Shown here: positions 17,650-26,830 of the stretch, piece after piece
Layout: every line of letters starts with the position of its first letter
How positions within the stretch are numbered: position 1 is the stretch's first letter
Origin: Bacteroidales bacterium
Lineage (GTDB): Bacteria; Bacteroidota; Bacteroidia; Bacteroidales; Tenuifilaceae
Length of the DNA: 64,000 nt
NCBI GenBank assembly: GCA_016931855.1
Contig: JAFGDZ010000081.1
Span: forward strand, 163,348 to 227,347
Reading direction: 5' to 3'
Position numbers and translations under genes: made by a program
The notes under the pieces: model-generated
Told to the model about the DNA's origin: nothing
Seen by the model: the letters and a program-made list of their open reading frames with translations, nothing else
Database searches by the model: none

Positions 17650-18942
17650 TTATAGTTTCATTCCAATGCTTATTGAGAAACCATTAAAGTGGTTTAGGTT
17701 CCTGTTGCTTTTGGTGTTATTGTTTAGGTTCCAGGTGTAGTTCTCGTTGCTGCTTCTAAATGCGGCTATATGTGCGTTGAATCCTGTTTTTGAATAGAAC
17801 GACAGCTGTCCAAACATGCTAAGCGCTGGGATTTGAAATGAGTTGTTTAGCTGCTGGCCTGCATTTGTTGCGTATAGTGGTATGTTGCTAGTTGATGCGC
17901 CCAGCTCAACCCACATAAATTTTAGCGCCTTAAAGCCAGCCACTTGGCTTATGTGGTATCCCTTCCCCCACGATGAGTAGAACTGGTACATTCCCTGTGT
18001 TGTGGTGTAAAGGTTTAGGTTTTGAAATGGGTAAACAGTAAGCAGAGCTTCTGCTCTACCTTGGTTGGTCCCAACCAAATTGCTATACGATGCATTTAGC
18101 TGTATGCCTAGCAATGCAGTTCTTTTGGCAATGCCTAGGCCTAATAGGAAATCGGATTCGTAGCTTGTTTGCATTTGCGAACGTCCTCCCCAGGTCTGTG
18201 TTACCTTTGGTGCCCCCTCGTAAAGAGCCGCGTGGGCAAACCCAAAAACTTCGTAGCCATTGGCAAGTGCCTTGCCCAGTTTAGAGTAGAGCTGGTGTTG
18301 GGCAAAGTTTAGCGCGCCTCCGCTGGGGTAGGTTTGCGAGTATATTACTCCTTGCTTTCGGTAATTAGAGTAAGCTAAACCCCAAAAAGCGCCCTTTTTT
18401 GACCGAGAGTCTATGTAAACCTTAATGTTTAGGGCATTCTCAATATATTCTGTGGATTGGTCCAGAACCAATGGGGTTATTATGGTGTTAGCCGACTGGT
18501 TGGAGAGGTAGTCCAATAATAGCCCATAGCCCGTAATACCTGTTAGCGACTTCTCCCTTACATATTTTGTTTGTTGGTGTGGTTGTAGCTTGTTTTGGTA
18601 AAGCAAGGCCTCGGTTTCCCTGCCGCTGTACACGTAGCTAAAAAAGATGTATTCTGGCACAATGGGGTCGGCACTGCTAAACTTCATTGCCTTGCTAAAG
18701 TGCTTAATGGCACGGCCATACCTCTTTTTATTGAACGCGGCAATGCCTAGCCTCATACGAAGATAGTAGTAATCTATACCATTGCTTATCATGCTATCGC
18801 CCAAGGAGTTTAGTTCGCTATACTTCCCTTGGAGAAAGAACTGGTACGTTTGGGCATCAAGAACGGCAAAGCTCTTGTTAACCTGTGCTAGAGAGATGTT
18901 GGCTACTACCAGCGCTAGGAGTGTTATAATAGTTTTTCGCAT
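17650..18942 (-). CDS. TPR plus outer-membrane beta-barrel-like protein
   Basis: A 430-residue exported protein with a signal peptide (cut near 19). Residues about 35-130 contain TPR-like helices (YYYLRMRLGIAAFNKKRYGR). From about 150 onward the sequence changes to alternating hydrophobic/polar strands with aromatic girdles (GAFWGLAYSNYRKQGVIY, FSISIGMKL at the very end), which is typical of an outer-membrane beta barrel. I do not recognise a named family. Its start overlaps the upstream peptidase-fusion gene by 19 bases, showing translational coupling. It could be an outer-membrane pore or receptor for the pathway encoded by the operon. Confidence 0.72.
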   Translation of the reverse strand: MRKTIITLLALVVANISLAQVNKSFAVLDAQTYQFFLQGKYSELNSLGDSMISNGIDYYYLRMRLGIAAFNKKRYGRAIKHFSKAMKFSSADPIVPEYIFFSYVYSGRETEALLYQNKLQPHQQTKYVREKSLTGITGYGLLLDYLSNQSANTIITPLVLDQSTEYIENALNIKVYIDSRSKKGAFWGLAYSNYRKQGVIYSQTYPSGGALNFAQHQLYSKLGKALANGYEVFGFAHAALYEGAPKVTQTWGGRSQMQTSYESDFLLGLGIAKRTALLGIQLNASYSNLVGTNQGRAEALLTVYPFQNLNLYTTTQGMYQFYSSWGKGYHISQVAGFKALKFMWVELGASTSNIPLYATNAGQQLNNSFQIPALSMFGQLSFYSKTGFNAHIAAFRSSNENYTWNLNNNTKSNRNLNHFNGFSISIGMKL

Positions 18943-21092
18943 ACGGCTAATCCTGTTTCAATGGAACCATCGTCTAGTGTAATTTTCCCGTTGGGCGAGA
19001 GGCTTAATGTGTAGCTTGTTTTTGCTTTCACCCTATTGAACACAAGCTGGTTGATGCTCGATTTATAGGTTACTCCCAATGGGTTTATCTCGGAGCCAAT
19101 AACCTCAAGTTCGCCTTTGTAACTTGCTTTAAGGTAGCGGTAGAATGGCGCAATAAAATCTTGAACTATTAACCGTTTTGCCGAGAATACCTTGTTTATG
19201 GGCAGCTCATCATCAACATAAAAATCTTTAACGGGAGCGAGTGGAACTCTAAATGCTGCTTGGTAAAACATGTAGAGTAGTGAGTTTTTGCTGCCCTTAA
19301 ATCCGGTAAAGGTGAAGTACGAGCTGGAGATGCTAAACCATGCTACCGATTTTGTGCTGTGGCAGTACAGGTACGATTGGTTGTAAACGGTGGTAAATAC
19401 CTCCCATATGGTCTCTGTGCCCTTGTATGTCCATTGCAATCTCATCCCAGGAATAAAGTGTAGCCCTTGCTGCAAAATGGTAAGCGGAGTAGAACCTTGT
19501 AGTAAATCTCCTTTGCTGGGATAGGCAAAGGACTCTAACCTTTCCCCGTTTATAATTAGGTTGGCCAAAGGGTATTGTACCGTTTTGGAGCCAATGTAGG
19601 GGTAGGCTTGCACCTGAAAGTGCAAGTGGGGGTAGGGCGACCGTCCAGAGTTTCCGGCAAGTGCAACTACTTGTCCGTGCCGCACAAACTCTCCAACCTT
19701 AACCTTAATGGAATCCATTTTAAGGTGGCTAACCTTGGTAAAAAGGTAATCGGAGTGCTTAATTACAATGGTGTTTCCCCAGTTTTTGTTTAGGTTGATA
19801 TCGCCAATGGCGTTATCGTTAATGCCATCCTCAAGCATGGCAATAAAGCCATCGGCAGGAGCGGTAACGGGCTTCCCAAAGCAGTAGTAGTCGGTTGCCT
19901 TATCGCCAAGGTTGGTGTACTGCTTCCCTTCATCATCATTAATAATAAAATCGAGGGCGTATGCCCAATCGCCCTTATGGGTATGCTCGCCGTTATACCC
20001 CTGCGAAACGTACCACTCGCCCATAAACGGGAGTTCTATAGGCGCAAAGGACTCAAATGGGAAACGGTTGCTATGACTTAGGTGTGCGTAAAGGTTTTGC
20101 TCAGGGCTTCCGTGATGTATTAACACCTCGGTAAGCTTTTTAGCGTTGGTTCTCAGCCTAAAGCTGTATAAAAACAGCAGTACCACAAAGTTGAATGGTA
20201 GTGAGTATATGGGCAGCCCTAATTCTGAGAGCATTGCAAAAAGGCCAGCCGTTACAAACGCTATTATGGGCGCAATGGCTATAGCCCATAGGTACGATTT
20301 TGGTGATGCTATGTAAAAGTAACCTCCTATTGCAATGGAGGTTAGAATAAAGTTAAAGCCAATAAAACCATATCCTATGCTTTGTAGCTCCACGCCTAGT
20401 AGTGCGTATGCAAAGTAGGCCACGGTGTAGCCTAGCAACGATAGGGTAAATGCTATATGCGAGTATATTAGTAGCGCTAGAGCCACAACAATTCCTGCAA
20501 ATACGTTAAACTGAAAGAATATGGCACCAAGCGAGATAAAGAAGCTGTTGATATAGGTTGATGCCACGTTGGCTATCCACCACTCGTGGAGCGATACAAA
20601 GTTTAGCCCTCCAATACGAAAAAGATCGTTGAGCATGTAAACGCCCCGTTCGCTTATCTCCAGCGATATTAGCATTTGGCTTGCTAGAATGGCTATCCAC
20701 ATGGCAAAAACAAATGGTAGCGAAAGGAATGGCAAGTAGTACTTGCCTAGCCACCCCTCAATGGCAATTGTTAGGAGGAGCGTTAAGAATGATGCCAATA
20801 CAACAAGCAGCAGAACCTGTGGTGTAACAGCAAATCCGTATCCAATGCCCAACCCAACAAGCAGACTATTAAAACCGTAAAAACCTTTTTTTACTTGATA
20901 TGGGCTAAATCCAATGAGTAAAGCAGTGCTATTGGCAACCATAATGGCCAGTAAGCCGCATAAACCCGAAGGGAGATCGATAAACGACACTACTAAAAGC
21001 GGTATTGCCAACCAAATATTATCGGTAAAGAATATTTGCGAGTAGCCCCTCAGCACACCTTGGGCAAAGCTATGTAGGCTGTTGTTTTGCAT
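18924..21092 (-). CDS. Urea-transporter-like membrane domain fused to M23 peptidase domain
   Basis: A 722-residue fusion. Residues 1-315 are about ten hydrophobic segments with the two internal repeats of the urea transporter fold: GFYGFNSLLVGLGIGYGF (about 70-87) and YGFIGFNFILTSIAIGGY (about 241-258). Residues about 355-545 are a LytM/M23 metallopeptidase domain with H372 (HKGDWAYALDF), D381, H456 and the HLH motif H489/H491 (GRSPYPHLHFQV). The last 150 residues are beta-rich and unassigned. The M23 part should lie in the periplasm and cut peptidoglycan or other peptides. Start 2 bases after the decarboxylase stop; end overlaps the barrel gene. I infer that the membrane part moves a small amide or amine linked to the ligase/decarboxylase pathway. 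Confidence 0.85.
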   Translation of the reverse strand: MQNNSLHSFAQGVLRGYSQIFFTDNIWLAIPLLVVSFIDLPSGLCGLLAIMVANSTALLIGFSPYQVKKGFYGFNSLLVGLGIGYGFAVTPQVLLLVVLASFLTLLLTIAIEGWLGKYYLPFLSLPFVFAMWIAILASQMLISLEISERGVYMLNDLFRIGGLNFVSLHEWWIANVASTYINSFFISLGAIFFQFNVFAGIVVALALLIYSHIAFTLSLLGYTVAYFAYALLGVELQSIGYGFIGFNFILTSIAIGGYFYIASPKSYLWAIAIAPIIAFVTAGLFAMLSELGLPIYSLPFNFVVLLFLYSFRLRTNAKKLTEVLIHHGSPEQNLYAHLSHSNRFPFESFAPIELPFMGEWYVSQGYNGEHTHKGDWAYALDFIINDDEGKQYTNLGDKATDYYCFGKPVTAPADGFIAMLEDGINDNAIGDINLNKNWGNTIVIKHSDYLFTKVSHLKMDSIKVKVGEFVRHGQVVALAGNSGRSPYPHLHFQVQAYPYIGSKTVQYPLANLIINGERLESFAYPSKGDLLQGSTPLTILQQGLHFIPGMRLQWTYKGTETIWEVFTTVYNQSYLYCHSTKSVAWFSISSSYFTFTGFKGSKNSLLYMFYQAAFRVPLAPVKDFYVDDELPINKVFSAKRLIVQDFIAPFYRYLKASYKGELEVIGSEINPLGVTYKSSINQLVFNRVKAKTSYTLSLSPNGKITLDDGSIETGLAVCEKLL

Positions 21093-21094
21093 TA

Positions 21095-22450
21095 TTATAG
21101 GTTGAAGTTTTTAAGATGCTCTGGAACTTCCTCATGCATTGTAATGGAGTCCAAGTTCTCTGCCTTTCTTATAACGCCTGTTTGTCCGTTGGTATCAATT
21201 AGCACAACGTTGGGTCTAAGGGTAATAAATTGCATCCATTGCGTGTTGTTGTAAGCCCCTACTCGGCTTATCACAAAATGGTCGCCGCGTTTAAGCGGAG
21301 GGAACTGCATGGAGTACCTAATAACATCAATGTTCATGCACAGTGGGCCATAAAGTGTTGTTTCCTCTGGGTTTCCTGCAATGTAGCGGGTTGGCTGTAT
21401 TTTATGGTCGTACCAGAAAGCGGTAAACAGCAGGTTTACGCCAACATCAAGAATGGTTGCCCTGTTTCCATCGGAAAGGCGCTTGTTGGCTAGTACTGTA
21501 CCGGCAATGTAACCAGCATCGTCAATAAGGGCGCGTCCGGTTTCAAGTATAAGGAGCGGCATGTTGGCTGGTTTTATCTGCGAGCTAATAATGGCAGTGG
21601 TAATGGCCTCGGCATACTCATCAAACGATGGGGTGGTATCTTCGCCCGAAAGGTATGCGCCACGCAGCGTATTTTTAGAGGCAAATCCGCCGCCCATATC
21701 AATGTACTTAATGGCATGTCCATACTTTTTATCAACGTTAACGGCTAGGTCGGTTAGCTTAAGGGCGGCAATGCGGTAGGCATCGGCGGTCATCATGTAG
21801 GTTCCAATGTGGGTATGCAGCCCCACAAGGTTTAGCTTTGGGTTAAGCATAATACGGTTTAGTGCCTCCCAAGCCTCGCCATTCTCGTAGTTAAAGCCAA
21901 ACCTGTCCCAGCGGGGGTAAATGCCAATATCCATGTTAACCCTAATGGCAACGTTGGCCTCAATATTTTTCTTCTCGCAAATTTGGGCAAGGGTAAAGAG
22001 CTCATCAAAATGGTCTATGTGTATAAATGAGCCGTTGCGTGCAGCAAGTTCAAGGTCGGCCTCGCTTTTATCGGGGCCGTTGAACAGTATGTGCTCGCCA
22101 CTAACTCCCATATCTATGGCCTTTTGGTACTCAAAGCCAGACACCACCTCGGCCAAGGAGCCCTCCTGATGGAAAATACGGCACACGGCGCTTAGGTAGT
22201 TGGTTTTGTAGCTCCAGGCCAGCTGTACCTTGGGGTATCGCATTTGGAATGCCTGCTTAAACTGCTTTACGGTGCGCCTTATGGTTTGTTCGGAGTATAT
22301 GTACAGTGGTGAGCCGTACTGTGCAAGCATGCTTTCCACATCAACACCATCAATAGCACTTAACGGTTTAAAGCTTGGTGCCATGCCATGCTTTGATGGC
22401 ATGCCGGGGTTTAACTTTTTTATTGTTGGGCGTTCAAACTGCTGGTTCAT
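21095..22450 (-). CDS. PLP-dependent decarboxylase, LysA/ornithine decarboxylase fold (group IV)
   Basis: A 451-residue alanine-racemase-fold decarboxylase. The PLP lysine is K82 (AWSYKTNYLSAVC); the phosphate loop is GGG at 253-255; ETGR at 303-306 replaces the EPGR of diaminopimelate decarboxylase; the second active-site motif is GPLCMNID with C371. It carries a 30-residue N-terminal extension not found in LysA. The family decarboxylates D-configured or L-amino acids such as diaminopimelate, lysine, ornithine or arginine derivatives. The substrate is uncertain: no lysine or polyamine pathway gene is near, and the neighbour is an ATP-grasp ligase, so an amino-acid conjugate is possible. It is 33 bases after the ligase gene and 2 bases before the transporter-peptidase gene. 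Confidence 0.88.
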   Translation of the reverse strand: MNQQFERPTIKKLNPGMPSKHGMAPSFKPLSAIDGVDVESMLAQYGSPLYIYSEQTIRRTVKQFKQAFQMRYPKVQLAWSYKTNYLSAVCRIFHQEGSLAEVVSGFEYQKAIDMGVSGEHILFNGPDKSEADLELAARNGSFIHIDHFDELFTLAQICEKKNIEANVAIRVNMDIGIYPRWDRFGFNYENGEAWEALNRIMLNPKLNLVGLHTHIGTYMMTADAYRIAALKLTDLAVNVDKKYGHAIKYIDMGGGFASKNTLRGAYLSGEDTTPSFDEYAEAITTAIISSQIKPANMPLLILETGRALIDDAGYIAGTVLANKRLSDGNRATILDVGVNLLFTAFWYDHKIQPTRYIAGNPEETTLYGPLCMNIDVIRYSMQFPPLKRGDHFVISRVGAYNNTQWMQFITLRPNVVLIDTNGQTGVIRKAENLDSITMHEEVPEHLKNFNL

Positions 22451-22483
22451 ATGGCTAGTCTTTTTAATCGGTTAGGTTGATGT

Positions 22484-23533
22484 TTATAGCTCGCCAGTCA
22501 TGGTGAGCTGTTCAAACTTGTCTATCCCCACAATCATATCGTATGAGTAGCGGATAAACATTTTCCCCACATCGTAATGCTGGTATGGCGCTACATCAAT
22601 GTCAAGGGCAAGTTTTACTAGAGCTTCGGGAATGTTTTGTCCTGCGCCAACGGCAAGGTAAACCCATGCCGGAATACGCGGATTAATTTCTATTAGAAAA
22701 AGCTTGCCATTGGCATCGCGTACCAGCTCCAGCTCCATGCCGCCACGCCACTTGGTTTGGGTCATAATGCTTTTGGTAAGGTTTAGCATGGCATCGTCGG
22801 CAAGGGTAATGCCACCCCACGCTTTTCCCTTATCGGTAATGTACTGCTTACGCATGGGCACCGCAGCAATGGTTTGACCAGTTCCATCGCCTAGAGCAAT
22901 AACATTAACCTCGGTGCCCTTAATAAACTGCTGCAGTATTATGGGCAAACCCCATTTTGCCGATAGCTTGTTAAAGTAACCCTCTATTTGGCTCTTCTCA
23001 TGCGCAATGTAGGCATCGTAGTATTTTCCCTTTACAACAAGGGGGAGCTTTAGCTCCTTAACGGCCTTTTCGAACTGCGATGGATTGGTTACCTCTATGC
23101 TCTTGGGTACGTTTACCGTGTACTTTTTGCCATACTCGGGCAGGTTTGCCTTATGTCGCTCTTCAAATTGTGTAAGGGTGGGTAGGAATGTGCATATGCC
23201 AATTCGCTTTAGCTCTGGCTCCAGCCTAATAAAGGAGTATAGCTCTGCATCAAAATTTGGTATAATTACATCCATATGCTCAATGGCTTGAATCTGAGCA
23301 ATACGTGTGTAAAGTGCCTCTTTCCCCTCCGAAGGGTATGGTATCATGTAGGTTTTATCAACCAAATCGCTCATGTAAATGCCCGGCTCAAGGGTTTCGT
23401 AGGCTAGGCCAATTACTCTAACCTCAAAAAAATCCGATTCCTTTAGTCCCCTAATTACAGGAATTCCAGGCCCAGGGCTGTCAATGTTGTTAAGTCCTGT
23501 TACACCTACAGTTATATTATGCTTAGCAGCCAT
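22484..23533 (-). CDS. ATP-grasp ligase (PylC/CarB-like)
   Basis: A 349-residue ATP-grasp protein. The N-terminal third is a Rossmann-like preATP-grasp domain (NITVGVTGLNNIDSPGPGIP). The ATP-binding lysine is K168 (LPLVVKGKYYDAY), and magnesium ligands fall at E269 and in EINPR (E282, N284, R286). Such enzymes activate a carboxylate as acyl phosphate and join it to an amine or thiol. The overall shape resembles PylC and carbamoyl-phosphate-synthase-type ligases more than D-Ala-D-Ala ligase. The gene starts 3 bases after the PqqD-like gene, implying a functional pair. The acceptor and donor are unknown. Confidence 0.88.
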   Translation of the reverse strand: MAAKHNITVGVTGLNNIDSPGPGIPVIRGLKESDFFEVRVIGLAYETLEPGIYMSDLVDKTYMIPYPSEGKEALYTRIAQIQAIEHMDVIIPNFDAELYSFIRLEPELKRIGICTFLPTLTQFEERHKANLPEYGKKYTVNVPKSIEVTNPSQFEKAVKELKLPLVVKGKYYDAYIAHEKSQIEGYFNKLSAKWGLPIILQQFIKGTEVNVIALGDGTGQTIAAVPMRKQYITDKGKAWGGITLADDAMLNLTKSIMTQTKWRGGMELELVRDANGKLFLIEINPRIPAWVYLAVGAGQNIPEALVKLALDIDVAPYQHYDVGKMFIRYSYDMIVGIDKFEQLTMTGEL

Positions 23534-23536
23534 GGC

Positions 23537-23803
23537 TTACTCCTCTAAAAGGTTAAAGTTTCTAAGCTCCTCAAAAAATTCAACCAGGTAGCGCTCGTAT
23601 AGGGGTTTTTCTCCGCCGTAGTTTGCAAGTAGGCTGTTGAGAATCTGCTCGTAGTCCAAACCCTGTTTTACCAGAGAAATAATCTCCTGTCCCGTTTTAT
23701 TTAGCGTAAACGACTCTCCTGTTGATGGGTCAAACACAAAGCCGCTTTCGCTAACTGCAATGTTGTTTTTAATCTTCATGGCTCGTTTTTTAGTAATACG
23801 CAT
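23537..23803 (-). CDS. PqqD-like protein (RiPP recognition element fold)
   Basis: An 88-residue protein, or 80 residues if the second in-frame ATG at 23779 is used. It has the PqqD/RRE outline: IAVSESGFVFDPSTGESFTL then LNKTGQEIISLVKQGLDYEQ and a C-terminal helix. PqqD proteins present leader peptides to modifying enzymes. Here there is no radical-SAM gene and no precursor peptide beside it: the 210-base upstream gap holds no leader-like frame. The partner is the ATP-grasp gene 3 bases downstream. It is the first gene of a six-gene operon and faces a divergent TPR/PD40/SPOR gene. Confidence 0.82.
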   Translation of the reverse strand: MRITKKRAMKIKNNIAVSESGFVFDPSTGESFTLNKTGQEIISLVKQGLDYEQILNSLLANYGGEKPLYERYLVEFFEELRNFNLLEE

Positions 23804-24013
23804 GGCTAGAGTTTTACCCTACTGTAATTTTGGGTGCTTATTAACCTTTTTACTAGGAACCCCAGTTTTTATTGTAAGTTATCAAGTTATGCTAATTCTA
23901 TCATCTATTCAATGAATCTTTGATTAGTGAGCCCCTCTTATGCTATTACAATAATTTAGATGGTTTTACTGTTTTTATAGTTAATTTTACCCACAAATCA
24001 CAACAGAGAGATT

Positions 24014-26830
24014 ATGTTCGCTATAAGCCGCAAAAAAAGCATTGTTATATTATTGATTAATTTTCTGTTTCTTATAACGGCATTTGTACAAGTAAAGGCG
24101 CAGGAGAGCAGTAAGTTACCCCGTGTTACAAAAGCCGATTCCCTGTTTCAGCAAAGGGATTATTCCGCCGCACTTCCACTTTACAAGGAGCTTCTTCGCA
24201 ACTTCCCACAGGATGCCAGCTATATGTACAAAACAGGTGTTTGTGTGCTATACTCCACCCGCAATAGCAACGAGGCTATAGGTTTGCTTAAAAGGGCATC
24301 GGAGCTAGAAACGCCCAATCTAACCTACTTCTACCTAGCCGAGGCCTACCGCTTTTCCTATCGTTTCGATGAGGCTATTGACATGTATCGTCGCTTTACC
24401 GTTAGCGGTGGCGATGAGACCATTACCCCTGTGCAGGTAGAGTTTTTGGTAAACCAGTGTGAGAATGGCAACTACATGCTAAAGTACCTTTATCGGCCAC
24501 CCGTACTGGAGTCAAAGACTATTGCGCAAAGCGATATGGTTAGCTACCTGGTAACCGATAATCCTACGGGATCCTTTGTTCCAAAACCTAAGGATTTAAA
24601 AACGCCTGTTGACCTAAAGCAGAACGAGCAATCGGTTATTTTCTATCCCAAATCGCCAAAACCAGGCGATTATATTTACTATGCCAGCTACGGTAGGTCA
24701 ACGCAGTACGGTAAGGATATTTTCCGCATTCAGCTGCAGGACGATGGCTACTGGAGTAAACCCGAAAACCTTGGCGATGCAGTAAACTCGTCGCTCGATG
24801 AGGATTTCCCGTACTTTGCTCCCGATGGAACCTTGTACTTTGCCTCAAAAGGGCACTACAGCATGGGTGGGTACGATGTGTACCGCAGCCGCTACGATGC
24901 CACCACCAAAACGTGGAGTACTCCTGAGAATCTGGGCTTTCCCTTTAGCTCTCCTTATAACGATATTTACTACCTACCCCTATCCAACGACACGCTTGCC
25001 TACCTAATTACCAACCGTAACGTTGGTGCCGATAGCCTTGAGATTGTTCTGGTAAAGGAGGAGCGTAGCCAAATTAGGCAAACCGCATCGAGCTTTGATG
25101 AGATTATTGCCGTTGCAAAGCTTGGTGTAAGCACCAACCTAAAATCATCAAAAGAAAAAACAACGCCAGTGGCTAGCAAGCCAGCTCCCACAAAGGCTGC
25201 ATCGTTTTCGTCGGTTGAGAACGACCCTGAGTATGTACGCGTTATGGCCAGTGGCTTTAAGCAGCAAATGCTTGCCGACTCGCTACGCATTAGCCTTGAG
25301 AAGGAGCGTGGTACATTGGACTATGTTTACACCGCCGAGCAGCGCAAAGCTGCCGAGGCGCGTATTGTTAAGGTTGAGGATGCCCTTTTGGCTGCCCAAA
25401 AAAGCGCCGACACCCACTTTGCTTGCGCTAGCCAAATAGAGCAGGAGTACCTAACGGGGAAGCGTAAGCCTCAGGAAAAATCTAACGCATCATTTGCTTC
25501 CGATAATCCAAAGTATGTTTACCAAGCCCAGTTTGCCTCAACCGTTTTCCAAAGCGATGAGATTGCAACTCTTGCTAACCTGGAGAAGCAAACACCACGA
25601 TTAGATGAGCTCCGCAAGGCCGTTTTTGCCCAGCAGCAAAAGCTAAACAGCATGCTTCAAAGCAAGGGCGATAGCACTGCCAATTACAAGCAGGAGCAGG
25701 GCACGCTAATTAGCTTAATGAATGAGTTTAACCAAGCTGCCCAGAAATGGGTAACCGGAAAGGAGCAAATTTACTCATTGTGCTTACCTGTTGCGCTTGT
25801 TAAGAGCGGCAATAATAACGGGAGCCAGGCACGTGCCGAGATTGAGCGCGGAAAAAATCACTTTCGCTCTGCTGCTGCCATAAAAAACAACCTTACTGAC
25901 GAGGGCAAAACCGAAAGCCTTTTTGAGTCAACAATACTTGAGGAGATTGGCATTACCCGTTACGAGCTGGCCTTTGCCAAACTTTGGGGCATTACCATGT
26001 TTGAGCAGGAGGTAACCAGCCGCGTGCGTAAGCTTGAGTCCGATGCGTTTGGTAAACCACTACCTATGCCTGTTCCCAACAGGAAGGAGGATGTGGCCGC
26101 TATGACCGCCGAGGCCAAGGAGCATGGGCAAAGCCTTATTGTTGATGGCAATAACCCTGTTGACATTAATAGCCCAATCCTGTTTCAGCAGAATGAAGGC
26201 GCTACATTCCAGGTTGTAGAGGATTCCCCTTACGAGAAGGGCACGCCAATTCCGTTAGACGAGAAGCTCCCCGAGGGGGTTGTTTACCGCATACAGCTAG
26301 CCGCATTTAGCAATGCCATAAGCCCCAAAATTTTTAAGGGAATGGTTCCTGTATCGGCCGAAACCGTTAGCAAAAGCAATGTAACAAAGTACTATGTGGG
26401 CATGTTCCGTTTTTATGCCGATGCGGAGAAGGCCTTACCCATAGTTCGTTCGCGTGGATTTAAGGATGCTTTTGTAGTAGCTTGGCATAATGGGAAACCC
26501 ATTACCCCAGCCAGAGCCCAGAGCCTGGAGCAGCAGCCAGTAAAACCTTCGTTAGCAGAGCCCAAAATCAAGATTACAACCAGTGAGCCCGATAAGAATG
26601 TGCTCTATCAGGTTCAAATAGGCACTTACAAGGGGCGCCTTCCCGATGATGTAGCCCAAACTGTAAGGGCACTTGCCCCAGGAAAGGACATTGTTCGGAA
26701 ATTCGACCAGACAGGTAACACCACCTACTCCGTTAGCAGCTTCTCATCTCTTAATGATGCAACGCACGTTAAGGAGATGCTTGTGGCTGGCGGCATTGCC
26801 GATGCTAATGTTATAACCATTAACCTGTAG
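24014..26830 (+). CDS. Exported TPR/PD40/SPOR-domain envelope protein
   Basis: A 938-residue protein. Signal peptide to about residue 30; TPR segments about 40-160 (DSLFQQRDYSAALPLYKELL); a PD40-type beta-propeller region about 195-345 (DEDFPYFAPDGTLYFASKGH, then GGYDVYRS); a long helical/coiled-coil section about 390-700; and two SPOR-like modules at the C-terminus, about 755-835 (VVYRIQLAAFSNAI) and about 858-937 (VLYQVQIGTYKGRL). SPOR domains bind denuded peptidoglycan at division sites. OmpA-type proteins of this phylum have TPR-PD40-OmpA; here SPOR takes the place of OmpA. It is divergent from the PqqD-led operon, which also encodes an M23 peptidase, so a link through peptidoglycan is possible. 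Confidence 0.83.
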   Translation: MFAISRKKSIVILLINFLFLITAFVQVKAQESSKLPRVTKADSLFQQRDYSAALPLYKELLRNFPQDASYMYKTGVCVLYSTRNSNEAIGLLKRASELETPNLTYFYLAEAYRFSYRFDEAIDMYRRFTVSGGDETITPVQVEFLVNQCENGNYMLKYLYRPPVLESKTIAQSDMVSYLVTDNPTGSFVPKPKDLKTPVDLKQNEQSVIFYPKSPKPGDYIYYASYGRSTQYGKDIFRIQLQDDGYWSKPENLGDAVNSSLDEDFPYFAPDGTLYFASKGHYSMGGYDVYRSRYDATTKTWSTPENLGFPFSSPYNDIYYLPLSNDTLAYLITNRNVGADSLEIVLVKEERSQIRQTASSFDEIIAVAKLGVSTNLKSSKEKTTPVASKPAPTKAASFSSVENDPEYVRVMASGFKQQMLADSLRISLEKERGTLDYVYTAEQRKAAEARIVKVEDALLAAQKSADTHFACASQIEQEYLTGKRKPQEKSNASFASDNPKYVYQAQFASTVFQSDEIATLANLEKQTPRLDELRKAVFAQQQKLNSMLQSKGDSTANYKQEQGTLISLMNEFNQAAQKWVTGKEQIYSLCLPVALVKSGNNNGSQARAEIERGKNHFRSAAAIKNNLTDEGKTESLFESTILEEIGITRYELAFAKLWGITMFEQEVTSRVRKLESDAFGKPLPMPVPNRKEDVAAMTAEAKEHGQSLIVDGNNPVDINSPILFQQNEGATFQVVEDSPYEKGTPIPLDEKLPEGVVYRIQLAAFSNAISPKIFKGMVPVSAETVSKSNVTKYYVGMFRFYADAEKALPIVRSRGFKDAFVVAWHNGKPITPARAQSLEQQPVKPSLAEPKIKITTSEPDKNVLYQVQIGTYKGRLPDDVAQTVRALAPGKDIVRKFDQTGNTTYSVSSFSSLNDATHVKEMLVAGGIADANVITINL

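Noticed and set aside
23804..24013. RiPP precursor peptide upstream of the PqqD-like gene
   Set aside because: The only minus-strand ATG in the gap (23904) gives five codons; no leader-like peptide on either strand.
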